Under the pieces are notes generated by a model. It saw only the letters and a program-made list of their open reading frames with translations, had not been told where the DNA came from and did no database searches. This document shows, piece after piece, positions 25,623-34,764 of a stretch of 64,000 nt of DNA. The DNA comes from Chitinophaga oryziterrae (GTDB lineage: Bacteria; Bacteroidota; Bacteroidia; Chitinophagales; Chitinophagaceae). The stretch spans positions 1 through 64,000 of the forward strand of contig NZ_WRXO01000015.1 of assembly GCF_009758125.1 (NCBI RefSeq). The letters run 5' to 3'. Position 1 is the first letter of the stretch. Each line of letters begins with the position of its first letter. Position numbers and translations under genes: made by a program.

Positions 25623-27584
25623 ATGTATATATTTTCCCGCAACAGGAGTTTTACAAAAATAGCAACCATTATTATCCTGGTTTTTACCTGTCATACATCA
25701 TTTTGTCAATCCAGGTATAATCCTTCCGTTTTGTTTCCGGCACTGCCGCTTTTACCCGCCGGTAATGAATACCGCACTGCCACGGGAGAACCGGGCCCTG
25801 CATACTGGCAGAACCAGTCGGATTATGTAATAGATGTAACGCTTGATGACCAGCAAAACCTGATCAAGGGGATTGTAACCATTACTTATACTAATAATAG
25901 TCCCCGGCCACTTTCTTCCTTATGGCTGCAATTGGACCAGAATGTTTATAAGCAGAATTCCAGGGGAATATTATCCGGACTGTTTCAGTACAAGAATCCT
26001 GATGAACAGGTAAAGGATGGCGGGTTTGAAATTGAGGAGGTAAAACTGACTGACAATAGTAACATCGCTTATGATGTATACGATACAAGAATGAAATTGT
26101 CCCTGTCTGAACCACTAAAAAAAGGACAGCAATTAACCTTCCGTGTAAAATATAATTATCTTTTTCCTGTCAATTATAAGAATGCCGATTTCCAGGTGAA
26201 CAGAACAGATATTATGCCATCGAAAAATGGTAATATTTATGCCGTAGCACAATGGTATCCGAGGATGTGCGTATTAGATGATGTAGAAGGCTGGAACACG
26301 TTACCATATCTTGGCAATGGAGAATTCTATCTTGACTTTGGCAATTTTCAGGTGAACATAACATTACCATCCTCTTACCTTGTAGAAGCATCCGGTGATT
26401 TAATGAACCCGGAGGAAGTTTTAACCCCTGTTCAGTTGAAGCGATGGCAATCTGCTAAAGAAAGTTCCGGTCCGGTGTTTATCAGGTCGGCCAAAGAGGT
26501 ATTGGATGCTTCTTCCAGGCCGGCAAAACCCACCTGTACCTGGAAGTTCAGGATGGACCGTACCAGGGATTTTGCATGGACGGCCTCCAAATCATTCATA
26601 TGGGAAGTGTTAAATTTCCGGATAGGTGATGGAAAACCTGTTACAGGCAGTTCTTTATATCCTGTTGAATCAGAGAAGCGTAACAGTTGGTCAAGATCTT
26701 CTGAATACATCAGGTTTACATTACAGCATTTTTCTCAAAAGTGGTTTCCTTATCCATTTAACAAAGCGGTCAATGTTGCATCTAACCTGGATGGCATGGA
26801 ATACCCCGGCATGGTGTTTTGTTCAGCCAAAGATACCGGTAACATGTACTGGGCGGTAGTAAATCATGAATTAGGTCATACCTGGTTCCCTATGGTCGTT
26901 GGCAGCAATGAACGCAAGTATGCATGGATGGATGAGGGCTTTAATCTTTTTATAGACAATATAGCAACCAGGGAATTTAATAAAGCAGAATTCGCTGGTT
27001 ATGCTGAAATTGACATGCCGGTCGCTGCACTCTTTGCAGATACCATACTACCTATTTTAACCCGTCCTGATGCAATACCTGGTAATCAGGTGTACCCCAT
27101 CCAATATCAGAAAGTTGCGTATTTGCTGGCGCTGTTGCGCAATGAGATCCTTGGGACCGACCGCTTTGATCATGCTTTCAGAAAATATATCCGTGACTGG
27201 GCATACAAACATCCAACTCCCTGGGATTTTTTCAGAAGCATGAACGCATCTACAGGCGAAGACCTCACATGGTTCTGGAAATCTATGTTTATAGAAAATT
27301 TCAGATTGGATCAAAGGATTGCAAAAGTTGAAACTACCGCTAAGAACAAGACTCTCATAACCATTGAAAATATTGATAGAGCGGCAATGCCACTTGTCAT
27401 AGATATAACTTATACCAATGGCTTGCATGAGAAACGGTCTTTCCCTGTGGAAATATGGGAAAACGGGGCTTCATATACCTTTGCAGCCAACAAAGACGAC
27501 CTTGTTTCCAAAGTCCTTATTGATCCGGATCAGGTTTATCCTGATGTAAACAGAGGAAATAATATTTATGATTTAAAACGATAA
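25623..27584 (+). CDS. M1 family zinc metallopeptidase (aminopeptidase N-like), exported
   Basis: The 653-aa protein has a signal peptide (about residues 1-29, ending TSFCQ). An N-terminal beta-saddle domain (VTLDDQQNLIKGIVTITYTN) precedes the gluzincin catalytic domain: NHELGHTWFPM with His415-Glu416 and His419, and WMDEGFN with Glu438. This is exactly the HExxH-x18-E spacing of M1 enzymes. The usual GAMEN exopeptidase motif appears as DGMEYPGMVF, common in the Bacteroidota subgroup. It probably degrades peptides in the periplasm or outside. It stands alone, with the MITE-like element in its upstream region. Confidence 0.92.
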   Translation: MYIFSRNRSFTKIATIIILVFTCHTSFCQSRYNPSVLFPALPLLPAGNEYRTATGEPGPAYWQNQSDYVIDVTLDDQQNLIKGIVTITYTNNSPRPLSSLWLQLDQNVYKQNSRGILSGLFQYKNPDEQVKDGGFEIEEVKLTDNSNIAYDVYDTRMKLSLSEPLKKGQQLTFRVKYNYLFPVNYKNADFQVNRTDIMPSKNGNIYAVAQWYPRMCVLDDVEGWNTLPYLGNGEFYLDFGNFQVNITLPSSYLVEASGDLMNPEEVLTPVQLKRWQSAKESSGPVFIRSAKEVLDASSRPAKPTCTWKFRMDRTRDFAWTASKSFIWEVLNFRIGDGKPVTGSSLYPVESEKRNSWSRSSEYIRFTLQHFSQKWFPYPFNKAVNVASNLDGMEYPGMVFCSAKDTGNMYWAVVNHELGHTWFPMVVGSNERKYAWMDEGFNLFIDNIATREFNKAEFAGYAEIDMPVAALFADTILPILTRPDAIPGNQVYPIQYQKVAYLLALLRNEILGTDRFDHAFRKYIRDWAYKHPTPWDFFRSMNASTGEDLTWFWKSMFIENFRLDQRIAKVETTAKNKTLITIENIDRAAMPLVIDITYTNGLHEKRSFPVEIWENGASYTFAANKDDLVSKVLIDPDQVYPDVNRGNNIYDLKR

Positions 27585-27628
27585 ACAAATACTAAAAAAT
27601 CATCCGGATAAATATCATGGAGCAATAA

Positions 27629-28216
27629 CTAATCATCCAATCCCTTTCCATTGAGTATCTGTTTCGTATATTTTTCAACCCTCGACTCCCGGGTTTTGGA
27701 TTGTTTGGGTGCAGAAAAATAAAGGATGTATCCTCTTTGCCGTCCCGGAGTCAATGCATCAAAAGCAGTTTTCAATGCAGGGGTTTTATCTAATTTATTT
27801 TGAAATTCTTCAGGAATGGTGAGTTCCGCGGTCGTTTTTAAATTCACTTTCAAACCGACTTTTTCCACTTCAATGGCTTCATAGATATAGGCTTTCAGGA
27901 TGGCTTTCATCTCAACTATTTCCCGGGCATTGGTGAACCGGATCTGCCGCGCTGCCTGCGTATTCTTCGTTTGTTGGATCAGAATACCATTGGCATCATT
28001 TAACAGGGCTCCTTTGAAAAACAACAACGCACAGTATTCTTTAAATACATGTATCAAAACTATGTTACTGTTCTGAAACGTGTAACAAGGAACACCCCAC
28101 TTCAATTCTTCTGTCAGTCCACAGTCAAGAACGATCTTTCTCAATTGCTCCAGTTCTTTCTGCCACTTTTCGTTTTTACTAAAATAAAAATCAACCTTGG
28201 GATTCATTCTATTCAT
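27629..28216 (-). CDS. YdeI/OmdA family protein (DUF1801-like)
   Basis: The 195-aa protein has a DUF1801-type N-terminal domain (KVDFYFSKNEKWQKELEQLR, LKWGVPCYTF, IVLIHVFKEYCALLFFKGAL) and the OmdA-like C-terminal segment (LTPGRQRGYILYFSAPKQSK, TRESRVEKY). It is the fourth gene of the arsR-SRPBCC-doxX-ydeI unit; its ATG overlaps the DoxX stop by 4 bases, implying translational coupling. The family is small, cytoplasmic and poorly characterised. Length and ends are normal. Confidence 0.9.
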   Translation of the reverse strand: MNRMNPKVDFYFSKNEKWQKELEQLRKIVLDCGLTEELKWGVPCYTFQNSNIVLIHVFKEYCALLFFKGALLNDANGILIQQTKNTQAARQIRFTNAREIVEMKAILKAYIYEAIEVEKVGLKVNLKTTAELTIPEEFQNKLDKTPALKTAFDALTPGRQRGYILYFSAPKQSKTRESRVEKYTKQILNGKGLDD

Positions 28217-28623
28217 TTATTAAAGTTAACTAAAACAGTTTTTCTATCCGCGGGCCTGAAATACCATGATACTATAGTCAGAGCTAATAATAACAACGAA
28301 GGCAATATTTCCTTCACGGAGTCGCCCAATGCGATATGCGAAAATATTGCTCCCGACATGAGAAAGAAAAAGCCTGCATAGGCCCATTCCTTTAGTAAAG
28401 GAAATTTAGGAATAAGTATCGCTACAACTCCCAAAATTTTCCAAACACCTATTATTGTTAGAAAATAGATGGGATAGCCCAAATATTTAATACCATATAC
28501 CCCGGGCGGCGCCACGGCCCCTTCCCCTTGCACTTTCAATAACTGTACCATTCCGGTTGATACCATTCCCAATGAAAGCCAGAGCGTGGCGATCCAATAG
28601 ATGATTTTATTTCTCTTTGTCAT
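28213..28623 (-). CDS. DoxX-like membrane protein
   Basis: The 136-aa protein has four membrane helices. GMVQLLKVQGEGAVAPPGVYGIKYLGYP follows helix 1, and KILGVVAILIPKFPLLKEWAYAGFFF is the DoxX-family core. It sits between SRPBCC (6 bases upstream) and the YdeI-like gene (4-base overlap) in an ArsR-controlled operon. This ArsR/SRPBCC/DoxX set is common in Bacteroidota. Family members are inner-membrane proteins of unresolved, possibly redox-related function. Confidence 0.9.
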   Translation of the reverse strand: MTKRNKIIYWIATLWLSLGMVSTGMVQLLKVQGEGAVAPPGVYGIKYLGYPIYFLTIIGVWKILGVVAILIPKFPLLKEWAYAGFFFLMSGAIFSHIALGDSVKEILPSLLLLALTIVSWYFRPADRKTVLVNFNK

Positions 28624-28629
28624 AATGTG

Positions 28630-29094
28630 TTATTTTAATTTACTTACGATGTCTTGTATCCGGTTATGTGCCATATTTATGCCCTGAGCAAAGGGTAATT
28701 GCAGCACCTGGTCTCTGACTGCAACTGATCTGTAGACTACATGCATATTGAGTCTGCTCCTGTCCTCTGTAAGTTGTTCAAATTCCAGGAACTCAAGCTG
28801 GACACCAAAAGGCGTGTTCTCCATTTCAAATGTCCTCGTGATTTTCCGGTTCGGGATAAACTCATGGATTACCCCGTTGAACCCGTGTTTGTTTCCTTTA
28901 GGATCGGTTGTTTCAAATTGCCAGCTACCGTGTCTTTTATTTTCAAGTTTCAGCACTTTCGTTCCCATCCATTGCTCAACAATGTCGGGCTCTACATAAG
29001 CTTTAAAAAGCAATTCCAATGGCAAATCAAACTCCCTTGTAATTACCAATTCCTGTTTGCCGTCCACGGCATTTATTTTTGTTTTTTGTTCCAT
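28630..29094 (-). CDS. SRPBCC (AHSA1) family protein in ArsR operon
   Basis: The 154-aa protein is a single SRPBCC domain: LVITREFDLPLELLFKAYVE, VEQWMGTKVLKLENKRHGSW, IHEFIPNRKITRTFEMENTP, FEQLTEDRSRLNMHVVYRS. Its ATG overlaps the ArsR stop by one base (position 29094), a strong sign of coupling. It presumably binds a small hydrophobic ligand. Pairing with an ArsR regulator and a DoxX protein is recurrent, and the real signal or substrate is unknown. Confidence 0.92.
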   Translation of the reverse strand: MEQKTKINAVDGKQELVITREFDLPLELLFKAYVEPDIVEQWMGTKVLKLENKRHGSWQFETTDPKGNKHGFNGVIHEFIPNRKITRTFEMENTPFGVQLEFLEFEQLTEDRSRLNMHVVYRSVAVRDQVLQLPFAQGINMAHNRIQDIVSKLK

Positions 29095-29414
29095 TATTTG
29101 CCTTTATATTTTTTCATGATTGTTTCCAATTTGTTGAACCGGTCTTCCCACATTTTGCGGAATGGTTCAATGAAGTCGGCTACCTCTTTCATTTTTTTTG
29201 CATTTATATGATAGTAAACCTCCCTGCCGTTCTGCTCTTGTTTAAGCAATTCGCACTCGGTGAGTATTTGCAGGTGCTTTGAAACTGTAGGTCTTGCTGT
29301 GTCAAAGTTTGAGGCTATTGCACCTGCTGTCATGGATTGCGAAGCAACCAACAACAATATAGCCCTTCTTGTCGGGTCAGCTATGGCCTGAAATACATCT
29401 CGTCTTAAATTCAT
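29094..29414 (-). CDS. ArsR-family winged-helix regulator
   Basis: The 106-aa protein is a compact winged helix: FQAIADPTRRAILLLVASQS, GAIASNFDTARPTVSKHLQI, LLKQEQNGREVYYHINAKKM. There are no paired cysteines that would mark a metal sensor, so this belongs to the SRPBCC-associated ArsR subgroup. It is the first gene of a four-gene operon. Its promoter is embedded between two copies of a palindrome, consistent with autorepression. Confidence 0.94.
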   Translation of the reverse strand: MNLRRDVFQAIADPTRRAILLLVASQSMTAGAIASNFDTARPTVSKHLQILTECELLKQEQNGREVYYHINAKKMKEVADFIEPFRKMWEDRFNKLETIMKKYKGK

Positions 29415-29417
29415 TGC

Positions 29418-29459
29418 GTAGCTATTTGACTACAAATATATATGTAGTTATTTAACTAC
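29418..29459 (-). promoter_or_regulatory. ArsR operon promoter with twin operator palindromes
   Basis: gtagctatttgactac (29418-29433) and gtagttatttaactac (29444-29459) are two near-identical palindromes 26 bp apart. On the minus strand TATATTTG (29433-29440), a perfect minus-7 element, lies between them. A repressor bound at both would block the promoter. The layout strongly suggests ArsR autoregulation. Confidence 0.75.
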
Positions 29460-29529
29460 GCAAATATTTCTGCGATTTTTTATTGGATGCTTTTTGTTTC
29501 CTGCGGGGTGAAGAGGTGGCAACTATGTA

Positions 29530-32475
29530 TTAATCATCAGTTGCCGAATATATTTTCACAGGACCGAGTAATCCGGATTCAAGCAATGGCGTGCTTCCCC
29601 GTAGCATATCAAAACGGAAAACGTCGTGTGTTTGGGTAAACCTTTTTTCTTTGGGTAGATTCAGATCACCAACAACACGATTAGCCCATAAATTAATAAC
29701 ATCGATCTCCAGTATATTTCCTTTTTGTTTTACGGCCTCAGTAATTTCAACGCGCCAGGGAGCACACCATAAAACACCTAGTTTTTTTCCGTTCAGACGC
29801 ACTTCTGCGACATCCTTAACCTCTCCAAGATCAAGAAATAATCTTTGTCCCTTTACATTTTCAACTGCATACTTACTCAAATCAAAAGCTTTTGTATACG
29901 TGGCCGTACCCGAATAATACTTAATTCCTTCTTCAGATCGTTTGGTCCAGCTTACCAGTTCCGGAAACTCCGCCTTAGCCGGGCCTCCCCATTTTGGATC
30001 AAATACAGTATGCCACGGGCCATCTAATTTGCATAGCTCTGTCAGCTCAGGAAAATTCCTCTTTGCCAGGCCCTTGACATCAATGGCAATGGGCTTACGA
30101 AATACAACAAAATAAGAACTGAACGCATCCAACTCCAGCGATAATGTAGTGCAGCTACCCGCTTGCTGATAGGCCTTTGCCATCCTGGTTGTACCAGTTA
30201 CAGCATTCCATATCTCTGGTTGTTTTCCCGCAACCCGAAAAGTAAAATCACGTATTTCCTGTTGATTAGTCCGATTTATAACGAAATAAATTTCGGTTTC
30301 ACCGCTTGTGCGATGAATATAATCGAATTGCTCAGGGTTTTCAGTCTGCCCGGTAAAAGTGAAGTCCGGAGCAACTCCATCAGCAAGGAGGATTTCCCCT
30401 GGTGTTTTCCCCCAAATTACACGCCCTTTTCCCAGGCGGCGCTCTGTACGGCTCTTACCGTCCAGATCACCCCATATCTCTGCCGCTATCTTTCGCACTT
30501 GTATATCGCACTCCGGATAATTCTTCAACTCTGCCGACATCTCCGGAGGGGAACCTACTACAGTTGCACCCATATTAATCAGCTCCCGGATCTTCTCAAT
30601 CACCGGCAGTGACATCGCATTAGACGGAACAGGAGACACAGATAAACCCTGATATGCTCCCACCTCTTTAGCAATCTCCGGAGATGTAGAAGTACAATTC
30701 TGTAAAACCAACAGCCTGTAACTCATACCATCAGGTAAAACAATACGTCCATCTCTGACAGTCATCCTGGTAAGTAAGACTTCCGGATTAACATAATCAC
30801 AGTCGTAGCCAGGACCGAGCGAAGGAATAACATATTTAGGTGGGGCAAGAAGCGGCGGTCTTTCACCCAGATAGAAACAAACATCCCCTACGAATTTCCC
30901 TTGTTGCAGCATATACTGGCAGCGGGAGAGATAGGTGAAAAATGCCGGTGACTGCTCCCACCAGGTAATGTTTGGGGAGAAATGCTGCCCGGCGCAATAT
31001 TCATATCCCGGCTTGCCATCAGATGGGGGCTGGCAGGTAGCCTCATGTAGCATGAAGCGATTGATCCCCTCGCAAAAAGCATCATTAGCATATGGTTTGA
31101 GGTCGGATGGCCCCAGAGACCAATGTGTAACATCCTTTTCCTGCTGGGTGAAAGCCTCAGCCTCAGCCTGTCGCTTACCATAAACATGGGCAGCAGTTGC
31201 TGTTTGTTTAAGATTGAGTCGTTCTCTTCTGTCTTTATTATAGCCATCTGGCGAGTTATAATGTCCGTTTACCCAGAACTCGCCTGCAAGGATGTCACAA
31301 TGTCCAAAATTCTTCAACACATCCTGAGGAGGAATATCGTTAGGGCCTCCGGCTTCATTACCTACCTGCATCCCATGCTCATGACACAAATCTGCAAAAT
31401 GGCCATAAAAGTTCTCTGCTATACAATCCTGGATAGTACGATCAAAATCATCCCGAAACCGTGCAGATACATCTGCATTAGCGACCGTATATCCAGCAAG
31501 AACAGGCATATAAGCTTTCAGATCATATCCCCGGAATTTACTGAATTGATTAGTGAAATCCTGCGTCCAGGTAAGTTTTCCACATTCCCAACTGTCAGAC
31601 CACAAATAATCCAAATGACCTCCTGCCTTCCCGGTCTCCTCAATTACAAGCTTGCCTAAATGGGCGAAATAATCGTCTAATGCCGCTCTGCTTAAATAGT
31701 CTATCTCATAGCCTTCTCCTCCCTGAAAAGTATCCCCATCGGGATACGCTTTCCATTTACTCCATGGATGTCCGGTCAACGTATATCCGGTCCGCAAAAT
31801 CACCCAGTTCCCTTTCGGCACCACCCACTCAAAATGGCCACCCGCATCCAGTTTATCAGTTAAATCAATGACCGTTTCAGGGTCTATCTCTTTGGTACTA
31901 TCCGGTACCTGAAATGCCTGTACCAGAATATCATGATAATATCCTTCTATCATTTGAGGCTGAGGAAGTATTCCTGAAAATGTTGCCGGTCCTGAAGTCC
32001 TCAATTCCGCCGACACAACCTTCTTCATTGCGTTATCCCTGGTTACCGACGGCCCCATCAGGGTCCATCCACCAGCCAGATTAAAGCCGATTTCCATATG
32101 CAGCCTTTTAGCTTCTCTGACTGCATGACGAAAAAGCTCACGCCACTCCTCACCAAGAAACTTTACACCAGGAAGAGGTTCCTTCCCTGCATATCCCCCA
32201 TTACAAATCAGATTGACTCCACTGATCCCCTTCGCCTTAAACTGCTCTAAATCCCGCGTAATTCCTTCTTTGGTCACCCGATTATAAATCCAAAACCAAT
32301 AAACTCTCAGCTTGGCAGAATCCGGCGGTGAACGAAATAAACTTAATAATGTATCCGTACCGGAAGTTATTTTTCTTATATGATCTTTCCTTTGCTGTGC
32401 CTGGCTTACATCATTAATATTAAGAACAAGAAGCGTTAATAGAACTATAAACAGGGATATTCTATGCATGAACAT
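29530..32475 (-). CDS. GH106-like alpha-L-rhamnosidase, exported
   Basis: Two in-frame starts (32475 and 32469) precede a signal peptide (ISLFIVLLTLLVLNINDVSQAQ); the longer frame to 32532 adds residues unlike a leader. The protein of about 980 aa matches glycoside hydrolase family 106: VYWFWIYNRVTKEGITRDLE, GISGVNLICNGGYAG, EIGFNLAGGWTLMGPSVT, LDYLWSDSWECGKLTWTQ, and a C-terminal GH2-type sugar-binding domain (LDLGEVKDVAEVRLNGKKLG, NILEIDVINLWANRVVGD). GH106 enzymes remove alpha-L-rhamnose from pectic and related glycans. It is monocistronic and divergent from the amidohydrolase at 32714. Confidence 0.9.
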   Translation of the reverse strand: MFMHRISLFIVLLTLLVLNINDVSQAQQRKDHIRKITSGTDTLLSLFRSPPDSAKLRVYWFWIYNRVTKEGITRDLEQFKAKGISGVNLICNGGYAGKEPLPGVKFLGEEWRELFRHAVREAKRLHMEIGFNLAGGWTLMGPSVTRDNAMKKVVSAELRTSGPATFSGILPQPQMIEGYYHDILVQAFQVPDSTKEIDPETVIDLTDKLDAGGHFEWVVPKGNWVILRTGYTLTGHPWSKWKAYPDGDTFQGGEGYEIDYLSRAALDDYFAHLGKLVIEETGKAGGHLDYLWSDSWECGKLTWTQDFTNQFSKFRGYDLKAYMPVLAGYTVANADVSARFRDDFDRTIQDCIAENFYGHFADLCHEHGMQVGNEAGGPNDIPPQDVLKNFGHCDILAGEFWVNGHYNSPDGYNKDRRERLNLKQTATAAHVYGKRQAEAEAFTQQEKDVTHWSLGPSDLKPYANDAFCEGINRFMLHEATCQPPSDGKPGYEYCAGQHFSPNITWWEQSPAFFTYLSRCQYMLQQGKFVGDVCFYLGERPPLLAPPKYVIPSLGPGYDCDYVNPEVLLTRMTVRDGRIVLPDGMSYRLLVLQNCTSTSPEIAKEVGAYQGLSVSPVPSNAMSLPVIEKIRELINMGATVVGSPPEMSAELKNYPECDIQVRKIAAEIWGDLDGKSRTERRLGKGRVIWGKTPGEILLADGVAPDFTFTGQTENPEQFDYIHRTSGETEIYFVINRTNQQEIRDFTFRVAGKQPEIWNAVTGTTRMAKAYQQAGSCTTLSLELDAFSSYFVVFRKPIAIDVKGLAKRNFPELTELCKLDGPWHTVFDPKWGGPAKAEFPELVSWTKRSEEGIKYYSGTATYTKAFDLSKYAVENVKGQRLFLDLGEVKDVAEVRLNGKKLGVLWCAPWRVEITEAVKQKGNILEIDVINLWANRVVGDLNLPKEKRFTQTHDVFRFDMLRGSTPLLESGLLGPVKIYSATDD

Positions 32476-32713
32476 GAAATTATATGGATACTTATATATA
32501 GTTAACACTTTATTTCTGACTGCAGTAAACAAATATCACTCAAACTAATCTTGCCGGGCATTCGCCGCAGGCATACCCTGGCAAATGTAGTCGTGTTTAT
32601 AGTTCAGTATCCTCCTTAATATCAGCCATAAACAATAACAGGAGTTCATTGTTATATTCCTGCTGGCAGAAGTCTGCTCTTTCCACTCAAAAGCAACCAA
32701 AACCTCAAATAAT

Positions 32714-34573
32714 ATGGAACACCACCACCATTCCTGCACGCATTGTGCCTGTAACAATCCAATACTGGCAATATTAAAAGATGAGCTATTCAGTCCTGCG
32801 AACTTTTCCGCACTACCAACCGCAAAGGTCGTTGCTAAAGAACAGCCCAAAACCCTTATGATCAGTGGCGGCACTATAAGACCAATGATCAACGGATCGG
32901 TTGAAACAGTACCGGCCATAGGCATTGCAGATGGATATGTAGTAGCTACAGGTACCGAAAAACAGGTATACGAATTCATGCAGCAAAATCATCCCGGTTT
33001 TATCACCAGGGAGTTGCAACCGGGGCACACATTACTGCCTGGCCTTATAGAACCACATGTTCATCTCGTCCCCACAGCTATATTAATGGGCTGGCTGGAT
33101 GTGGGAGGATTTGACGGACAGGATTTGCGTCAGGGGTATGATATCACCTCCGTTCGCGATATTATCAGACAGGAAGTACCTCATGTAAAGCCGAAACACT
33201 GGATACTGGGAACAGGTCTTGATCCGGCTTTAATGCCTTTGCAAAAAAATAATACGGAGTTAATAACTATAGATATTGACCTGTTAGATACCATTACCGA
33301 AGCAGTGCCTGTAATGATAATAAGTGCTTCCATGCATACGCTTTATCTGAACACGCCCGCGCTGAAAGAAGTTTACAATAATGAAAAAAACAGTTCTTTA
33401 AGGAAACAGTATCCTGATTTCAACGACTACAAAAATGCCACAAAAGGGCAATTGCAGGAAGCTGAGGGTATGGACCCGGCCCTTAAAACAATCCCGCTGC
33501 AACAGAAAGCAGCCATGTTCCTGGATTCATTCAAGCACCTGAAGCAGCTTTTCCAGACAGCCAATGAGAGAGGGGTAACCTTTATGTACGATGCAGGGAT
33601 GAACAATAGTCTGAAAGCTTTACTTGATGCATATTTATTGGTGCATCCGAGGGCCGTACGCATTGGGGCCGCCCAGATATGTTATACTGTAGATGATGCG
33701 AAAGCGCTACCGGTTTATACTCCTGCTACCGATTACAAGGATGTATATATCGGGCATGTAAAAGTAATTTCTGATGGCTCCAATCAGGGATTAACAGGAT
33801 ATCAATCTGAACCGTATTTATGTAACCCGGAGAACAACTATGGCATATATAATTTCGGACAGGATAAGCAACCACTGCAGGCGCCACAGGATTTTAAAGA
33901 CCTGATGAAAACTGTCATTGCAGAAAAAGGCTGGCCTTTGATGCTCCATGCTAATGGTAACCGCGCTATTCAATTTGCCATTCAGGTGTATCAGCAATAT
34001 ATACCCACACCCTCGCAGGGAGTACGGCACAGGATAGAACACTGCTCCTTAACAACCCTGGATCAGTTAAATACCATGAAACAACTGGAGGTATCCCCAA
34101 GTTTCCTGATTGGCCATGTGGGCTATTGGGGATATGCTTTCCAGGAAGCGATCTTCGGGGACAAATCCAATATGCTTGATCTTTGTAATGCTGCGCTAAA
34201 AGCAGGGATGAAGATAACGCTGCACAGTGATAATCAGGTAAGCCCCCTGGGGCCTTTGAGAATGATGGAGCAATCGGTTACCCGGATAATGGAGGCCGAT
34301 CCGGCACTCGCGACCCTGAATGCGCCGGAATGTATTACTGCTGAACAGGCATTGACTGCGATAACCTATGATGCGGCATGGCAATGTTATGCAGAACAGT
34401 GGACAGGCTCACTGAAAGTAGGGAACTTTGCTGACTTTGTTGTGTTGCAGCAAGACCCGCTTACTATCAAAGATCCGTATATGAATATCCGGAATATCAA
34501 TGTGCTGGAAACCTGGGTCGGCGGTTTGCTGGTTTATAGTAGCAAAGTGAGTAAGATGGTTAGTATGGCGTAG
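32714..34573 (+). CDS. YtcJ-like amidohydrolase (amidohydrolase_3) with His/Cys-rich N-terminus
   Basis: The 619-aa protein begins MEHHHHSCTHCACNNP, an unusual His/Cys cluster that could bind metal. After about 50 residues the amidohydrolase_3 fold starts (LMISGGTIRPMINGSVETVP), with LLPGLIEPHVHLVP giving HxH, HVKVISDGSNQGLTGY, LHANGNRAIQFAI, HRIEHCSLT and HSDNQVSPLGPLRMM. It ends with the composite beta-domain (GNFADFVVLQQDPLTIKD). It is predicted to be cytoplasmic; N-acyl amide hydrolysis is typical for the family. It is divergent from GH106 and ends at a good terminator. Confidence 0.9.
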   Translation: MEHHHHSCTHCACNNPILAILKDELFSPANFSALPTAKVVAKEQPKTLMISGGTIRPMINGSVETVPAIGIADGYVVATGTEKQVYEFMQQNHPGFITRELQPGHTLLPGLIEPHVHLVPTAILMGWLDVGGFDGQDLRQGYDITSVRDIIRQEVPHVKPKHWILGTGLDPALMPLQKNNTELITIDIDLLDTITEAVPVMIISASMHTLYLNTPALKEVYNNEKNSSLRKQYPDFNDYKNATKGQLQEAEGMDPALKTIPLQQKAAMFLDSFKHLKQLFQTANERGVTFMYDAGMNNSLKALLDAYLLVHPRAVRIGAAQICYTVDDAKALPVYTPATDYKDVYIGHVKVISDGSNQGLTGYQSEPYLCNPENNYGIYNFGQDKQPLQAPQDFKDLMKTVIAEKGWPLMLHANGNRAIQFAIQVYQQYIPTPSQGVRHRIEHCSLTTLDQLNTMKQLEVSPSFLIGHVGYWGYAFQEAIFGDKSNMLDLCNAALKAGMKITLHSDNQVSPLGPLRMMEQSVTRIMEADPALATLNAPECITAEQALTAITYDAAWQCYAEQWTGSLKVGNFADFVVLQQDPLTIKDPYMNIRNINVLETWVGGLLVYSSKVSKMVSMA

Positions 34574-34599
34574 ACTATACGTACAGTAAAAATCAAATA

Positions 34600-34628
34600 A
34601 AGAAAAGCCCGTAGGGGCTTTTCTTTTG
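34600..34628 (+). terminator. Terminator of the amidohydrolase gene
   Basis: An 11-bp perfect stem (aagaaaagccc / gggcttttctt) with a 4-nt loop is followed by TTG. Confidence 0.8.
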
Positions 34629-34764
34629 TCCATTTTAGATTCCTTTTCTACGAAGCCAATAACTATCAATCTGTTGAATATTATTCCCGTTAATCATGAC
34701 GGGAGTGCGTTACATTATTCAATACCATAGTGTATTATTGTAGCTCCCTCATAACCTGAAAACC

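Noticed and set aside
32545..32979. 144-codon minus-strand ORF
   Set aside because: It lies in the promoter and antisense to the YtcJ-like gene, without recognisable domains.
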